Below are positions 11,001-20,745 of a DNA stretch of 64,000 bases, one piece after another. Location of the stretch: assembly GCA_012656075.1 (NCBI GenBank), contig JAAKBF010000053.1:372001-436000 (forward strand), given 5' to 3'. The position numbers and the translations under genes were made by a program. The notes under the pieces are model-generated. The model did no database searches. It had not been told where the DNA came from and was given only the letters and a program-made list of their open reading frames with translations. The number at the start of each line of letters is the position of its first letter. The first letter of the stretch is position 1. The stretch comes from Phytophthora hibernalis (lineage: Eukaryota; Oomycota; Peronosporomycetes; Peronosporales; Peronosporaceae).

Positions 11001-14000
11001 TTTCTCGACGTTCTTGCTCCACAAATTCTGGAGACTCAAGAGTGAAAGGCTGACGACGGCGATTTGAAACAGCTTGAGCGGCTTCGCTGGCGTCTTTGAG
11101 TATCATTTCATTCACATACTTAGCTGCAATTCCCATTTGTACAGGTGTGACGGCGCACAAATGGGCAGTGACGCCAGCAAAAGCTAGCAATACGAGACTG
11201 CAAAGACCCACACCAAAACCGAGCGGGTCGAAGAACATGACACCGGCCACACCCCACAAAAATGCCAGTAGAAAGCCCATGTAGAGCGGCATCACGTTTT
11301 GGGTCTCGTCCACGACGTTGTTGGTGAAGGCATTGTACGAGAAAACAGGGAACAAATACGGCGAGTAGAAGACCGATTCATCGGCTGAGCTCTTGGCCAC
11401 AATCCAGCCAGCAACAAACTGCACGGAATTCTTGAGAAGCAGTACAACGAATACAATGGAGAGACACGAGAAGAAGCTCATGCCTGTGGCTAGAGCTGCA
11501 ATTATGGCAGCGACTGTAGCAGCTAACACGATGATACTCGCCTGCCGCTGGTAGACTGGGGCGAGATATCGGTCGTTCTCGACCCATTTCACGATATAGT
11601 ACGTGAGGAAGAGAAACAGCGCCAGCAAAAGGTAAGCACACCGCCAAATGCCACGCTAATGAACACGTACACCTCGAAAATCCAAAACACGACAGCAACT
11701 ATGCAGGCTCCACCAATACGGCGTATTGGACGAGTGATGACCCAGTTATCATCCTGCCACCGACAAAGTGTGACTGCAAACAGCAGGAAGATTGGGTAAA
11801 ACACCAGGATCGAGAGAATCGCGAGCGATTCCACTAGGTTCACGTTTGCCTTGAGTACTGCAAAGAACAAGACAAATCCAGTGATCCAGGCCAGCACGGC
11901 ACTCCCACCAAACGCGTAATTCATGTCGGGCGTGAAGGTGGCCGTCTTGAAGTACTTTATCGTCGGAAACAGCGTAAATATGAGCACATAACTCCCTGTC
12001 CAGATGAGCTGACCCAGCCACGCAGGGTTTTCGGTAGCAGTGAGAACCATACCATAAAGCAGGATTAGAAACAATAGCGCAAAGAAGCAGCCGATAGTCA
12101 TGTGATCTTGCGGCAGTAAGAAGCCTTGCTTGTACGCTTGGTACGTATTCATCTTGCAGAAGTCTATATCACCCTCTCCACCCAGAGCCATCGTCTTGCG
12201 TCGAGCCAAGATAGCCAGACTTGTGGCATTATCATCCAGTAATGGTTTTCAGCTTCGTCGTCATCGTCGAGGGCAGCGTTGGCGCCACCATTGCGATTCA
12301 GTAGTGGTTTGGCCGTTGGTGAGAGATTATCCACCTCACGATACTTCTTCATCCAAGTTTTACGAGAAAACAAAGCTCTCCAGCCAATTTTTCCTGCCAT
12401 GAGATCTCGCAACAGCGCAAAACGTGGCGGTTTTGATGGCTTAATAGCTAGTGTTGTAGATACTTGCAGGTTGGCCGTCCCTTTCTCGGAAATGACATGG
12501 AGATCTGAGGTTGGTTTTACCAAGCTTGTGCCGACGTTTTTGTTGTCACCTCCTTGCTTGCCGGTGGTTGCTTTGCTTCGGCCAGGAAGCGTGAGACCTA
12601 GCTTCTTTGTTGGACTAGTGATACCCGCTGTCTTGCTGCCTACGAGCCCCAAAAGACTCTTTGACGGCAACGTCGGCATCTTGAAACTCTCATCGGCACT
12701 ATCATAGACGTGATTATTTCCTTTACCCTTCAGAGGTGGAAGCACAAACGTCTCGCGCATGAGCTCGGCTTCCCTCTCAAGTGCAGCTTCTGCGTCGAGA
12801 AACCCACCGTCATCATCATCGTCGAGAACGTCTTCTTCGTCATCTTCAGGTGGCCAAACTACAAGACGATAGTCGTTCTTTTGCCACTGCACGTGTACTG
12901 CAAGTGAGAGCATGAAAATCAGCGGCGCGAATATCGATGACACGAGGATAAAGGTTGACTTGGTCGATGCGTATACGAATAGTCCAGAACAAATGACGAG
13001 CACTTCCGAGGCAGCCGCCAGCATGAAAGGTAGTCTCAGCGGCCTCACAAAAGGTAAACATGCATAGCATAGTCCGAAAGGAGCTGCTCTTTCTGGAGAA
13101 AGAATGCTCTCGAGGTGGCGAGCGAGAGACCAACAAACAGAACGACAATAAAGGCGAGCACGCCAAATATCCACAATGGCCACTCTTGGCCTAACACGGG
13201 AACATGGACAGTCTGGTTCGCATAGGAGCCGAAGGCTACACCAAGTAGCAGGAAGAGGTAGAAGAATGACAAAAATCCGAGAACAAACTCAGGTGTTGTC
13301 CCCACATCGAGTTGCTGCTGCCGTTCTCGCTGCGGATCATGACCGAAGAACGTGACACCACCGGCTTCTTGCTTGTTCATACGAGGCAAGTTTCTGCCGA
13401 TAATTTCTCGACAGAGAGCAGTGCCGAAGACCATGTACAGAAATGCATGACCAAGGATCCAGTAGGTTCCGCATGTGACGGCGAGGCACACTCGAACTGA
13501 GCTGAGTAGGAACACCACGTAGCCAGCAGACCAGTTATTGGCATTCTTGCCACGATGCAGCATATACACGCACAAATCCACTAGAATCAGCGTGATGGAG
13601 ATTCCAAGTGCCTGAGTTCCATACTCAGTCCACATGCTCGCCACGATGCAGTAGATCAAAAGTGTGCCCAAAGCACTCCAATAGTATCGACGATTCAAGC
13701 GCTGCCGAGTAGAGGCTGGTGTGACAAAAGCGCTTTTGAGGATATCAGCGTACTCCAATCCTGGTAACGATTGCTCCACCGTGTAGTGCTCGCCTAGAAT
13801 TGCAGCGAACGCAGATTCCTTCCGCTTTCGTTTGGCTTTCGTGGCTGCAGCAGGTCCTTGTTGCTGGTCTTCAGATTGAGCTTCACCTTTCGCGGAGGCG
13901 AGCTTGAGCCCAAGAGTGCCGAGATTCTTGAATTTACTTTTCAGCGTAGTGACCTTCTTTGAAGCTCCTACGACAGCGATCACTTGCTTGAGAGACTTCG

Positions 14001-15991
14001 AGAGCTTTGAGTCGTTGGTGAAAGCGAGCCAAATGATTGGCATCATGTTGAGCGTAAGAAAAATCGATGAGAGCGAAAAGAAATCGAGGTCTTCGCCGCC
14101 CACATACACATTAGAATCTGCAAACGTAGACGAGAAGAGAAATACGAACGCACCAAAGAATGCAATTGCAAAAAGGTGTAGTGTTCGTGCCGTCATGCGC
14201 CAACCTGTGCGTACCCAAACTGCCGCAGCATATATTCCTCCTAGGGCACCAATGCCCAGGAAAATGAGTCCAAAGCCGAACGCTGGGGGCGTCACCAGGC
14301 ATATAGATGTCACTCCCACGATAGCAGGATAACCACGGGAGATGCAATCACAATATACAGCGCACAGGTTGCGTAGAACAAGTTTCGTCGGAACTGCTCG
14401 TTGTTGACACCGTCTCCATAGCAGAAGAAGAGCTGTCCCACAACGTCGGGTTTCTTCGCCTTCGTTTTTGCCTTTGCTGATGTAGCGCCCGCTTTATCCT
14501 TTGAGTTTGCTCCAGTTGAATTGGATTTATCATTCCCCTTGACTCCGTTGGGCAATGCTCCTGAAGCAACCGAGAGCTGCCCATCGTGATTCACCACTTT
14601 CTCAGCCAGGAATGACTGCACACGTTCAATTCGCCAATGCATCCGTTGTAGATATCGCAAGACAAGAGTGATCAGGAACACCAAGGTGAGCCAATATTGA
14701 CATCCTACCTCGAGAAAAATCCCGCGTGAAAATTCCTTTGAGTAGACAGCAGGTACGACGTCCATCGATTCGTGCGGGACGGCGATAATGAAGTACATGC
14801 TTAGCGTGGTGTCCGTATAGTTGAGCCGTACGTTGGCTCCCGTGATAAGTCCTCGACCTTCGGCGTCTCCGTACTTGTTGATGGCGTGTGGAGTGACATT
14901 CTGCGCCACAGCCTTGAAGTCTCCAGCTACGTCCATCAGCTGTGCGTACTCACGCGTTTCGACCCAGCCGAAGGTCGTGTTCAACCATTCGGGCGAAGAA
15001 GCCACATCATCAACGCGACGGAAAACGAAAAGCTGAGCTGCAAAGTTGAAAGTCACGCGCGCATATGGAGAATACCCAAAGGTACTGATCATCGATGTGT
15101 TGCCTTTGTCATTGTTGGAAGTACTCGACGAGCGGATCAGCAGTCCACCTTGCGAGTCCGCCATTCGGTAGTAGCTCAACAATCGCGTGTCTGAGCTGGA
15201 ATACACTCTTCCGTATAGCCACGAAACCTCGTCGGGGAAGTAGCCGCCCATGCCTCCGTTGACCAAGGCACCCGGGACGAAAACCTCTTCTGTTCTCATC
15301 TGGAATGGTACAGCAGTCATGCGAATTCTCATGCACGGCGACGAAGAAGCCTCGTCGGAGCAATCGCCACTCTCACTCAAAGGAACCCAGAGCTCTTCGA
15401 CGCACATGGGTTGCTCGGGTATCTGCCACGTGGACGTATCGTTCGAAGGCACCTTTTGCTTCAAAGCAGAGTACGCCGAGCAGTAGATGGCGTTGAGCGT
15501 GACCTGAGCCACGAGGTCGTCAGCGAACTCGAAGCCGCTGTCCTTGTCCCAAATGCGAACGATGATCTCCGTTCCAGCAGCCCGAAAACCAAAGTTGAGA
15601 TCACGAGCAAGGTCGCCCTCACCGGTGCATCCGGGTTCAGCACACGGAGGCCATTTCGGGTGAAGCGAGTTCCACACGATACCCGACGTGCGTACGTTGT
15701 CGCCGATGCTTGCCTCGACGAAAGCGTCAGTCTCAAGACCAGCAAGTCCAAACCCATCCAGATTAGGCAGATGACGCATTTCCACGACGGTCAACGTGAG
15801 GTTCCCACCAGCAGCGGCGTATTGTCCACCATCGGGACAATTGCGGGCTCCTCCCGTGCAGGAAAACGCTTTCAAGGTTTGGATGGTCGAGTAGCGTGGG
15901 TCCGGATAGCCGAGCGACTCTGTTGTCTGCGCTGTCACCTCAGAGAGCGCCAGGAGCTGCAACAGGATACCGGCGATGCCGACCACGGCAT
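8039..15991 (-). CDS. Giant multi-TM calpain-like pseudoprotease with C-terminal WW domain
   Basis: About 2,650 codons. From the N-terminus: a signal-like segment (GILLQLLALSEVTA); a C2-like ectodomain with LDGFGLAG and RIWDKDSGFEF; many hydrophobic TM segments between about 14700 and 11100 interrupted by acidic and basic loops; a cytosolic linker; a CysPc domain (about 9900-8850); a C2L-type beta domain; a Glu/Gln/Ala coil; and a WW domain (PWIEQWDEGTGKPFYF, then SSWEKP) at the C-terminus. The layout matches plant DEK1 and other TM calpains. The catalytic Cys is Ala (DDAWLLSAL for GDCWFLSAL) and the His is Asp (LVFDACYV for the usual GHAYS); Asn remains (RNPPG). Nine one-base deletions break the frame, near 15990, 14320, 13076, 12215, 11628, 10047, 9834, 9066 and 8795. 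The start is uncertain: ATG 15991, with one missing base, or the ATG near 16081. Confidence 0.82.
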
Positions 15992-16270
15992 TTGATCATT
16001 CCACCGAGTCATTTGCTGGTTCGGCGGCGCAAGGCTGGCATGGATGACGAGTGAGAGGGTCGCGGCCCGTTTCAGAGCCATCGTCTCCTCCAACGTAACG
16101 GAAGTCCGCTTGGTGTAGTCGCGCACATTGCAGACGACAAATGGACTTTACGAGACTTCGACCTTTGCTCCATATGCAGGTATGTCATCGGTGACGTTGA
16201 CAGCAAGTTGAAGATAACGTGTCCAACTCATTTAGTGATACATTGATATGCTTGGTTGCATTTAGATAGT

Positions 16271-17230
16271 TTACGGTAGGTCGCCCAGGGGCTTCTTGGC
16301 TAGCACAAAGTTATACGTCACAGGCTCATTGGTCGTTCGCGTGAGCGTGGGGGTCCACTCGCGGCCGAAGTGCGTCCCTTGCTCCTGGAGCGCCGCCTGC
16401 ACCTCCATCTCCCAGGGCAGCTCGCTGAACACGCCGTCAAGCACGTCATCCTCGCCATGCTTGAAGAGCAGCTCGCCCAGCTCTTTCTGGCAGAGTTCAT
16501 TCACTTCTTTGAACAGGGCGACCTCGCCTTCCTGCAGCAATGCGAGGCCCGACATGTCGCCCCAGACTTCACTTCCAGCGGCCGACAGGATGTCGATGGT
16601 CTTAAGCAGCGCGAGGTTGCTCGCCCGGCTCAGGTACATCATGACGCCTTCGAGCGCCCAGAAGGTCGGGAGGTCCGGGTCGAAGCCGCTCGAGAGCAAA
16701 CTCTCTTCCCAGTTGAAGGCGTTGAGGTCTGCCACGATGCAGTCGTGTCGGTCCGCTAGTAGCTTGGGGCCCAGATCTTCCAAGACCGCGCGCTTGTGCT
16801 CGAAGAGCTCGGAGCTCTGGTCGAGCTCCAGCACGTGGCAGTCACGCAACGAGTCGAGGCGGAACACGCGCGTGTCCAGACCCGCGCCCAGTAGCACCAC
16901 CTGACGGATGCTCGGGTTGCGTTGCAAGATGGCCTCATCGAGATAGCGACTACGCAAAGCGACATAGTCCTCCGGGTGTGGCTGCTGCGCCTCCCACTTC
17001 TGGAGCCGCGGCGTAAGTTGCGGCGCCACCTGCCGCGTCAACGGCTCTGCGAACGGGTCGTGCACCAGGCGGTCGTCCCGAACATCTTCGACGGCGCGTA
17101 GGCAGGCGTCCATGAAGCTCGTGAACTGTGCAAAGTCCTCGTCCTGCATTTTGCTGTACGACGTAGGAGGAGATTGAGCGTCGAGTGGTTGCGAGGCGAA
17201 GGTGGTGGACACGTTGGCGGCGCGCTCCAT
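16271..17230 (-). CDS. SAM-dependent methyltransferase, LCMT/PPM-like
   Basis: I use ATG 17230, the first in-frame ATG; the open frame extends further upstream only with non-ATG codons. The 319-residue product shows the SAM-binding motif QVVLLGAGLDTRVFRL, the acidic HVLELD strand and FWALEGVMMYLS. These are diagnostic for the leucine-carboxyl-methyltransferase-like superfamily (PF04072-type, including the bacterial TIGR00027 group). The substrate cannot be told from sequence. The frame is unbroken. It lies about 280 bp upstream of the calpain start, on the same strand. Confidence 0.85.
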   Translation of the reverse strand: MERAANVSTTFASQPLDAQSPPTSYSKMQDEDFAQFTSFMDACLRAVEDVRDDRLVHDPFAEPLTRQVAPQLTPRLQKWEAQQPHPEDYVALRSRYLDEAILQRNPSIRQVVLLGAGLDTRVFRLDSLRDCHVLELDQSSELFEHKRAVLEDLGPKLLADRHDCIVADLNAFNWEESLLSSGFDPDLPTFWALEGVMMYLSRASNLALLKTIDILSAAGSEVWGDMSGLALLQEGEVALFKEVNELCQKELGELLFKHGEDDVLDGVFSELPWEMEVQAALQEQGTHFGREWTPTLTRTTNEPVTYNFVLAKKPLGDLP

Positions 17231-17535
17231 CAGGCAAGTCGAGAAATGACCATCAAGCAGCGGACGGCGGCGGAGAGAGACCAGGCCGACGCGGGCATAA
17301 GCAGCCGGCCGGTCCCTTCCAGAGCGGCTTTCCACCCGTCTCTAGCGCCCAGTGGAGGGACAGCGGAGGTGGCGCCACTGGCATTGCAGCCGCGCCTTCG
17401 CACGCCACGCTCCCGACACGGGAAGAAACGCCGCGCGGATCCGTTCCAATTTGGAATCCAAAGCCTCCATGGGCCGATACGGTTGATGCGTGCGTGCTGC
17501 TTGGAAAAGATCGCTTCCAGGCTGGGAGCGCCGCA

Positions 17536-18141
17536 ATGAGGTGGTCACGGGATCAGCTGGTCATGATGGCGACAGAGTGGACGCGCGCCGCACGACCGCG
17601 TTTGATCACCGGCGTCCACGGGATCCGTTATCGAGACCCCAAGCAGAAGTACATGTACAAGGATATAAACACCGTCCCGTGGTCTGAGACCACGGTCTCA
17701 ACTCGAGGCAATCCTTGCTCGCGATTCGGTCATTTCGTGGCCGTGATTGCCGCTGCGCTAGTCGCGACATCTGAGCGGCTCGATCGAAGAAGGGTCCTCA
17801 CATGGACTCATCGGTCCTCCTCGTCTGCGAGCCGCACTTCGGTCACCGAATCGGTGGGGCCGACGGTGGCTGTGCTTCAGTCAGACCTGTCTGTCTGGCA
17901 TGCCACGCTGGCTGCGGAGCTCTGGTGGCCAATGGTTTTGGTCTGCGGTGCGCTCGACGTGTTACTCTTCAACTCGCCGTCCTTGCTGAAACAGTGCATC
18001 CCCTCCACACTCCTGCGATTGCTTGATGAAAGTATTGTGGCACCCGGAGGAGAGCAGCTTGGTGCTGTTCAGCTCGAACCAAACCGGCAGCAAAGCACGC
18101 TCGTGATCACCATCCAGCCTATTCGCATCCAGTTGAAATGA
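17536..18141 (+). CDS. Hypothetical protein, 201 aa
   Basis: An unbroken frame from ATG 17536 to the stop at 18141. I do not recognise the product. It begins MRWSRDQLVMMATEW, has a moderately hydrophobic centre, and ends in a Val/Ile-rich stretch (STLVITIQPIRIQLK). The frame stays open upstream to 17185, which suggests skewed composition rather than certain coding. It contains a 19-bp palindrome at 17677. The status is uncertain. Confidence 0.3.
   Translation: MRWSRDQLVMMATEWTRAARPRLITGVHGIRYRDPKQKYMYKDINTVPWSETTVSTRGNPCSRFGHFVAVIAAALVATSERLDRRRVLTWTHRSSSSASRTSVTESVGPTVAVLQSDLSVWHATLAAELWWPMVLVCGALDVLLFNSPSLLKQCIPSTLLRLLDESIVAPGGEQLGAVQLEPNRQQSTLVITIQPIRIQLK
17677..17695. repeat. Perfect 19-bp palindrome
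   Basis: CCGTGGTCTGAGACCACGG has 9-bp arms around a central G. A TACATGTA palindrome lies 20 bp upstream, at 17650. It could bind a dimeric protein if the surrounding frame is not coding. Confidence 0.6.
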
Positions 18142-18338
18142 TGCTCCCGACATCTGCCCACCCAACATGGGGGATGAACAGGAATTTGAAGGCGCCAGAT
18201 CCGTGAGTGACGCAGCAACTATTAATACAGCATTGGTGTTTATTTTGTTATGGTACGGATCAACTTCGAGCAGCAGTGTTCACAATGAAGAATTCAACCT
18301 CCTCCGTTGGTGCAAGTTTGACGAAATCTATCGCCGAT

Positions 18339-18623
18339 CTACACTGCCGTCGCCATCTTCTGACTGGCCGGGTCGTACATTGGCGCCGAAGGTCGTTGCT
18401 GCTGCTGCTGCTGCATCGCTGGCTGCACGAATACGGGTGTGGCTGTGACGGGGACCGCAGATGCAGTCGGAGTGGGGCAGTGCGGGTGCCGACGCTGCCA
18501 ACGACGCTGACGTTTACACTGGCGGCGGTGCTCGCGGCGGAGCTCTCGGTCGTAGTCCTGCTGGCTGTCGCGACGACGGCCGCCCGTACGGCGCAGCAAA
18601 GAGAGGAGAAAGAGGACGGCCAT
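18339..18623 (-). CDS. Small hydrophobic-N-terminus protein A
   Basis: From ATG 18623 this encodes 94 residues: a short hydrophobic start (MAVLFLLSLLRR), a highly basic, acidic and Gln-rich middle (RRRDSQQDYDRELRREHRR), then a Pro/Val-rich tail with a poly-Gln run. The frame stays open upstream to an ATG at 18719, adding a Ser/Pro-rich leader, so the start is open to doubt. It lies in the left arm of a 425-bp inverted repeat, and the right arm carries a near-identical gene (19783-20052). The tail differs between copies (poly-Gln here, PVTQKMAT there). Two more genes nearby share the same design. Confidence 0.55.
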   Translation of the reverse strand: MAVLFLLSLLRRTGGRRRDSQQDYDRELRREHRRQCKRQRRWQRRHPHCPTPTASAVPVTATPVFVQPAMQQQQQQRPSAPMYDPASQKMATAV

Positions 18624-18838
18624 GATGATGGAGAGGGGGAGAGGTTGAGGCGATGATGAGGTTGAGGCTTGAGGGGTGGAAGGAAAAAGCCAAAGTGAGA
18701 GTGATCGACTCGTTGACATGTGAGTTCACTTGTCGATGTTGTGCGTGAGCCGGGCTGCTGTAATCGGCCGAGTGGCACGATTACGACAATCCAGTGAAAT
18801 CGAGTGCAGCCACTTTGCGAGTATCCAGGCTGGTGGTG
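18417..18838. repeat. Inverted repeat, left arm (about 425 bp)
   Basis: The reverse complement of this stretch matches 19566-19992 almost base for base. The match begins at a GCACCACC end and continues through the small gene into its Pro/Val tail. A unique spacer of about 730 bp separates the arms. Confidence 0.85.
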
Positions 18839-19138
18839 CCGCGGTGAATGAAGCGGTGGGGTGGGCTGCATGAGAGCTGCGAGTAGATTGCTTGTGGTGA
18901 TATTGTTATCTCTCACTCGTTGGTAGTACCTGCAAGTCTACTTTGATAATCTGACATTATTAATGTGGCAGTGGTGCGTCCAAAGAATGATTCATCAGAT
19001 GAACTAGGCAATAGATTTAGATTGCAGTGTTACTGGATACGGCTTCATTCATCAGCCTGCAACGAAAGTCTTGCTTTGCTTTTCCCAACTCACTTTACGC
19101 ACCAGCGAGTTGAACGATCGATGGTATGCTTGATTCAC

Positions 19139-19300
19139 CTACTGCGGAACTTCGGCAACCTGGACACGACGAGGCGGTGCTTGAGACGAACTGGGCCCGT
19201 CGCGACGTAGCTCGTAGCTGTCATTTTCGTCCTCTTGGTTCTTGTCACGTCGGTGGCAGATACAACGGCGGGCTGCGCGGATGAGGAGAAGCAAGCACAT
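19139..19300 (-). CDS. Small hydrophobic-N-terminus protein C, 53 aa
   Basis: This frame runs from ATG 19300 to TAG at 19139. It reads MCLLLLIRAARRCICHRRDK, then an acidic stretch with a YELRRDG block, and a PPRRVQVAEVPQ tail. The same order (8-10 hydrophobic residues, Arg/Cys cluster, R-D-x-x-Q, ELR, Pro/Val tail) is seen in proteins A, B and D. Protein D is clearly the closest, and homology between C and D continues for more than 100 bp upstream of both ATGs, so promoter and gene were copied together. It lies inside the spacer of the inverted repeat. Confidence 0.5.
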   Translation of the reverse strand: MCLLLLIRAARRCICHRRDKNQEDENDSYELRRDGPSSSQAPPRRVQVAEVPQ

Positions 19301-19489
19301 GCTCTAGTCTGTTGGCTTGTGTCGAATACGGTCTGCTGAGGCGAATGTCAAATGGGAAGTGAGGTCGACTCGTGAGCCGACCGAAGCAACTCCCACAGCT
19401 ATCAACCGCGACACTATTTTGTTTGCTGTAAGCATGCTTCGAAGTCGTTTACGACATTCTACCGTGGACAACTCCACTTTTTGTTCGAG

Positions 19490-19546
19490 CTTTGACGTCT
19501 CACCGAAACCCTCTCGGCAGTGCCGAGTATTTCGGTGACGTCAAAG
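19490..19546. repeat. Nested hairpin with CRE-like core
   Basis: The left arm CTTTGACGTCTCACCGAAA and the right arm TTTCGGTGACGTCAAAG pair fully except for one bulged T. They enclose a second perfect hairpin, CTCGGC-AGT-GCCGAG. The arms contain TGACGTC, a bZIP/CRE-type core. It sits between the divergent small genes C and B. Confidence 0.7.
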
Positions 19547-19565
19547 CCGAGTCGGCACCGGTCGC

Positions 19566-19992
19566 AGCACCACCGGCCTGGATACTCGCAAAGTGGCTGC
19601 ACTCGATTTCACTGGATTGTCGTAATCGTGCCACTCGGCCGATTACAGCAGCCCGGCTCACGCACAACATCGACAAGTGAACTCACATGTCAACGAGTCG
19701 ATCACTCTCACTTTGGCTTTTTCCTTCCACCCCTCAAGCCTCAACCTCATCATCGCCTCAACCTCTCCCCCTCTCCATCATCATGGCCGTCCTCTTTCTC
19801 CTCTCTTTGCTGCGCCGTACGGGCGGCCGTCGTCGCGACAGCCAGCAGGACTACGACCGAGAGCTCCGCCGCGAGCACCGCCGCCAGTGTAAACGTCAGC
19901 GTCGTTGGCAGCGTCGGCACCCGCACTGCCCCACTCCGACTGCATCTGCGGTCCCCGTCATAGCCACACCGGTATATGTGCAACCAGCGATG
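19566..19992. repeat. Inverted repeat, right arm (about 425 bp)
   Basis: This is the partner of 18417-18838. It carries small gene B in the opposite orientation to gene A. Confidence 0.85.
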
Positions 19993-20052
19993 TACCAACA
20001 GCCGGTCACTCAGAAGATGGCGACAATGACAACGAAGGACACGGCAGTCTAG
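19783..20052 (+). CDS. Small hydrophobic-N-terminus protein B
   Basis: From ATG 19783 this encodes 89 residues almost identical to protein A through SAVPV, after which the tails diverge (IATPVYVQPAMYQQ). As with A, an in-frame ATG 96 bp upstream (19687) could extend it. The stop codon (20050-20052) overlaps the stop of protein D on the other strand within a shared CTAG, so B and D converge with no spacer. Confidence 0.55.
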   Translation: MAVLFLLSLLRRTGGRRRDSQQDYDRELRREHRRQCKRQRRWQRRHPHCPTPTASAVPVIATPVYVQPAMYQQPVTQKMATMTTKDTAV

Positions 20053-20429
20053 AGTCTGCTGCAGCACCTACGATACGGCTCCGAAAACAATAGTGATTCG
20101 ACTGTACATGTACATCCTAACACACAACACGACGCCGTGCCGCGGAAACATTTTTGTTGTGACATTACGATGATGTTTGGTCGTTGGCAGCAGTCCGTAT
20201 GCTGGAGTTGTTGGATCATGCAGCAGCGGGTTAAATCACCGGTGGAGGCCTTTGCACGCTCGACTCGCACCGGCTGAACCACTACAACCTGGACACGAGG
20301 CGGCAGTGCTTGTGATGAAGTTGCTTCGTCCTGACGTAGCTCGGAGCTGTCACCTTCGTCCTCTTGGTTCTTGTCACGTTGGCGGCGGATGCAACAACGG
20401 GCTATGGGGATGAGAAGGAGGACACACAT
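20049..20429 (-). CDS. Small hydrophobic-N-terminus protein D, up to 126 aa
   Basis: From ATG 20429: MCVLLLIPIARCCIRRQRDK, then NQEDEGDSSELRQDE, then a Val-rich tail (VQVVVVQPVRV). The last 70 residues are Cys-rich and not shared with C, so the original end may have been nearer 20260. The gene and its upstream region repeat those of C (19139-19300) in direct orientation. The function is unknown. The first 10 residues could form a short membrane or vesicle anchor (inference). Confidence 0.5.
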   Translation of the reverse strand: MCVLLLIPIARCCIRRQRDKNQEDEGDSSELRQDEATSSQALPPRVQVVVVQPVRVERAKASTGDLTRCCMIQQLQHTDCCQRPNIIVMSQQKCFRGTASCCVLGCTCTVESLLFSEPYRRCCSRL

Positions 20430-20745
20430 GCTCTAGTCTGTTGGATTGTGTCGAATGCGGTCTGGTCTGCTGAGGTGTACACCAAATGGAAAGTGAGATC
20501 AACTCGAAAGCCGACTAAATGCAACTCGACACAGCTTAAAACCATCCGCGCTTGTAGTAAGCTTTGCCACGTCACGTTTACGACATGATACGATACTCAT
20601 GCCTTTCCACAACCCAGCTTCCACATCTCTCACAGCTGCCTCAACCAATTCTCCTCATCGCACTGAGAAAACCGTTCGGCAAAGTGACACCAAACACAGG
20701 ACGCCATGCGCACTTTAAACCCCGCCTTGCTCAAATTTCGATGGT
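20430..20745. other. Spacer with upstream homology of gene D
   Basis: The first 170 bp match the region upstream of gene C (19301-19460), including ACATGCTCTAGTCTGTTGG. No gene is seen in it. Confidence 0.5.

Noticed and set aside
8039..15991. Programmed ribosomal frameshifting as the cause of the frame changes
   Set aside because: Nine shifts in one gene, all equivalent to a missing base, with no shared slippery heptamer, and similar shifts in unrelated genes. Sequence error is simpler.
16271..17230. Recent bacterial transfer of the methyltransferase
   Set aside because: The family occurs in both bacteria and eukaryotes, composition matches the neighbours, and nothing in the sequence alone supports recent transfer.
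17185..17535. Longer N-terminus for the 201-aa hypothetical protein
   Set aside because: It would overlap the methyltransferase start region antisense and has no ATG in good context; low-complexity Arg/Pro content.
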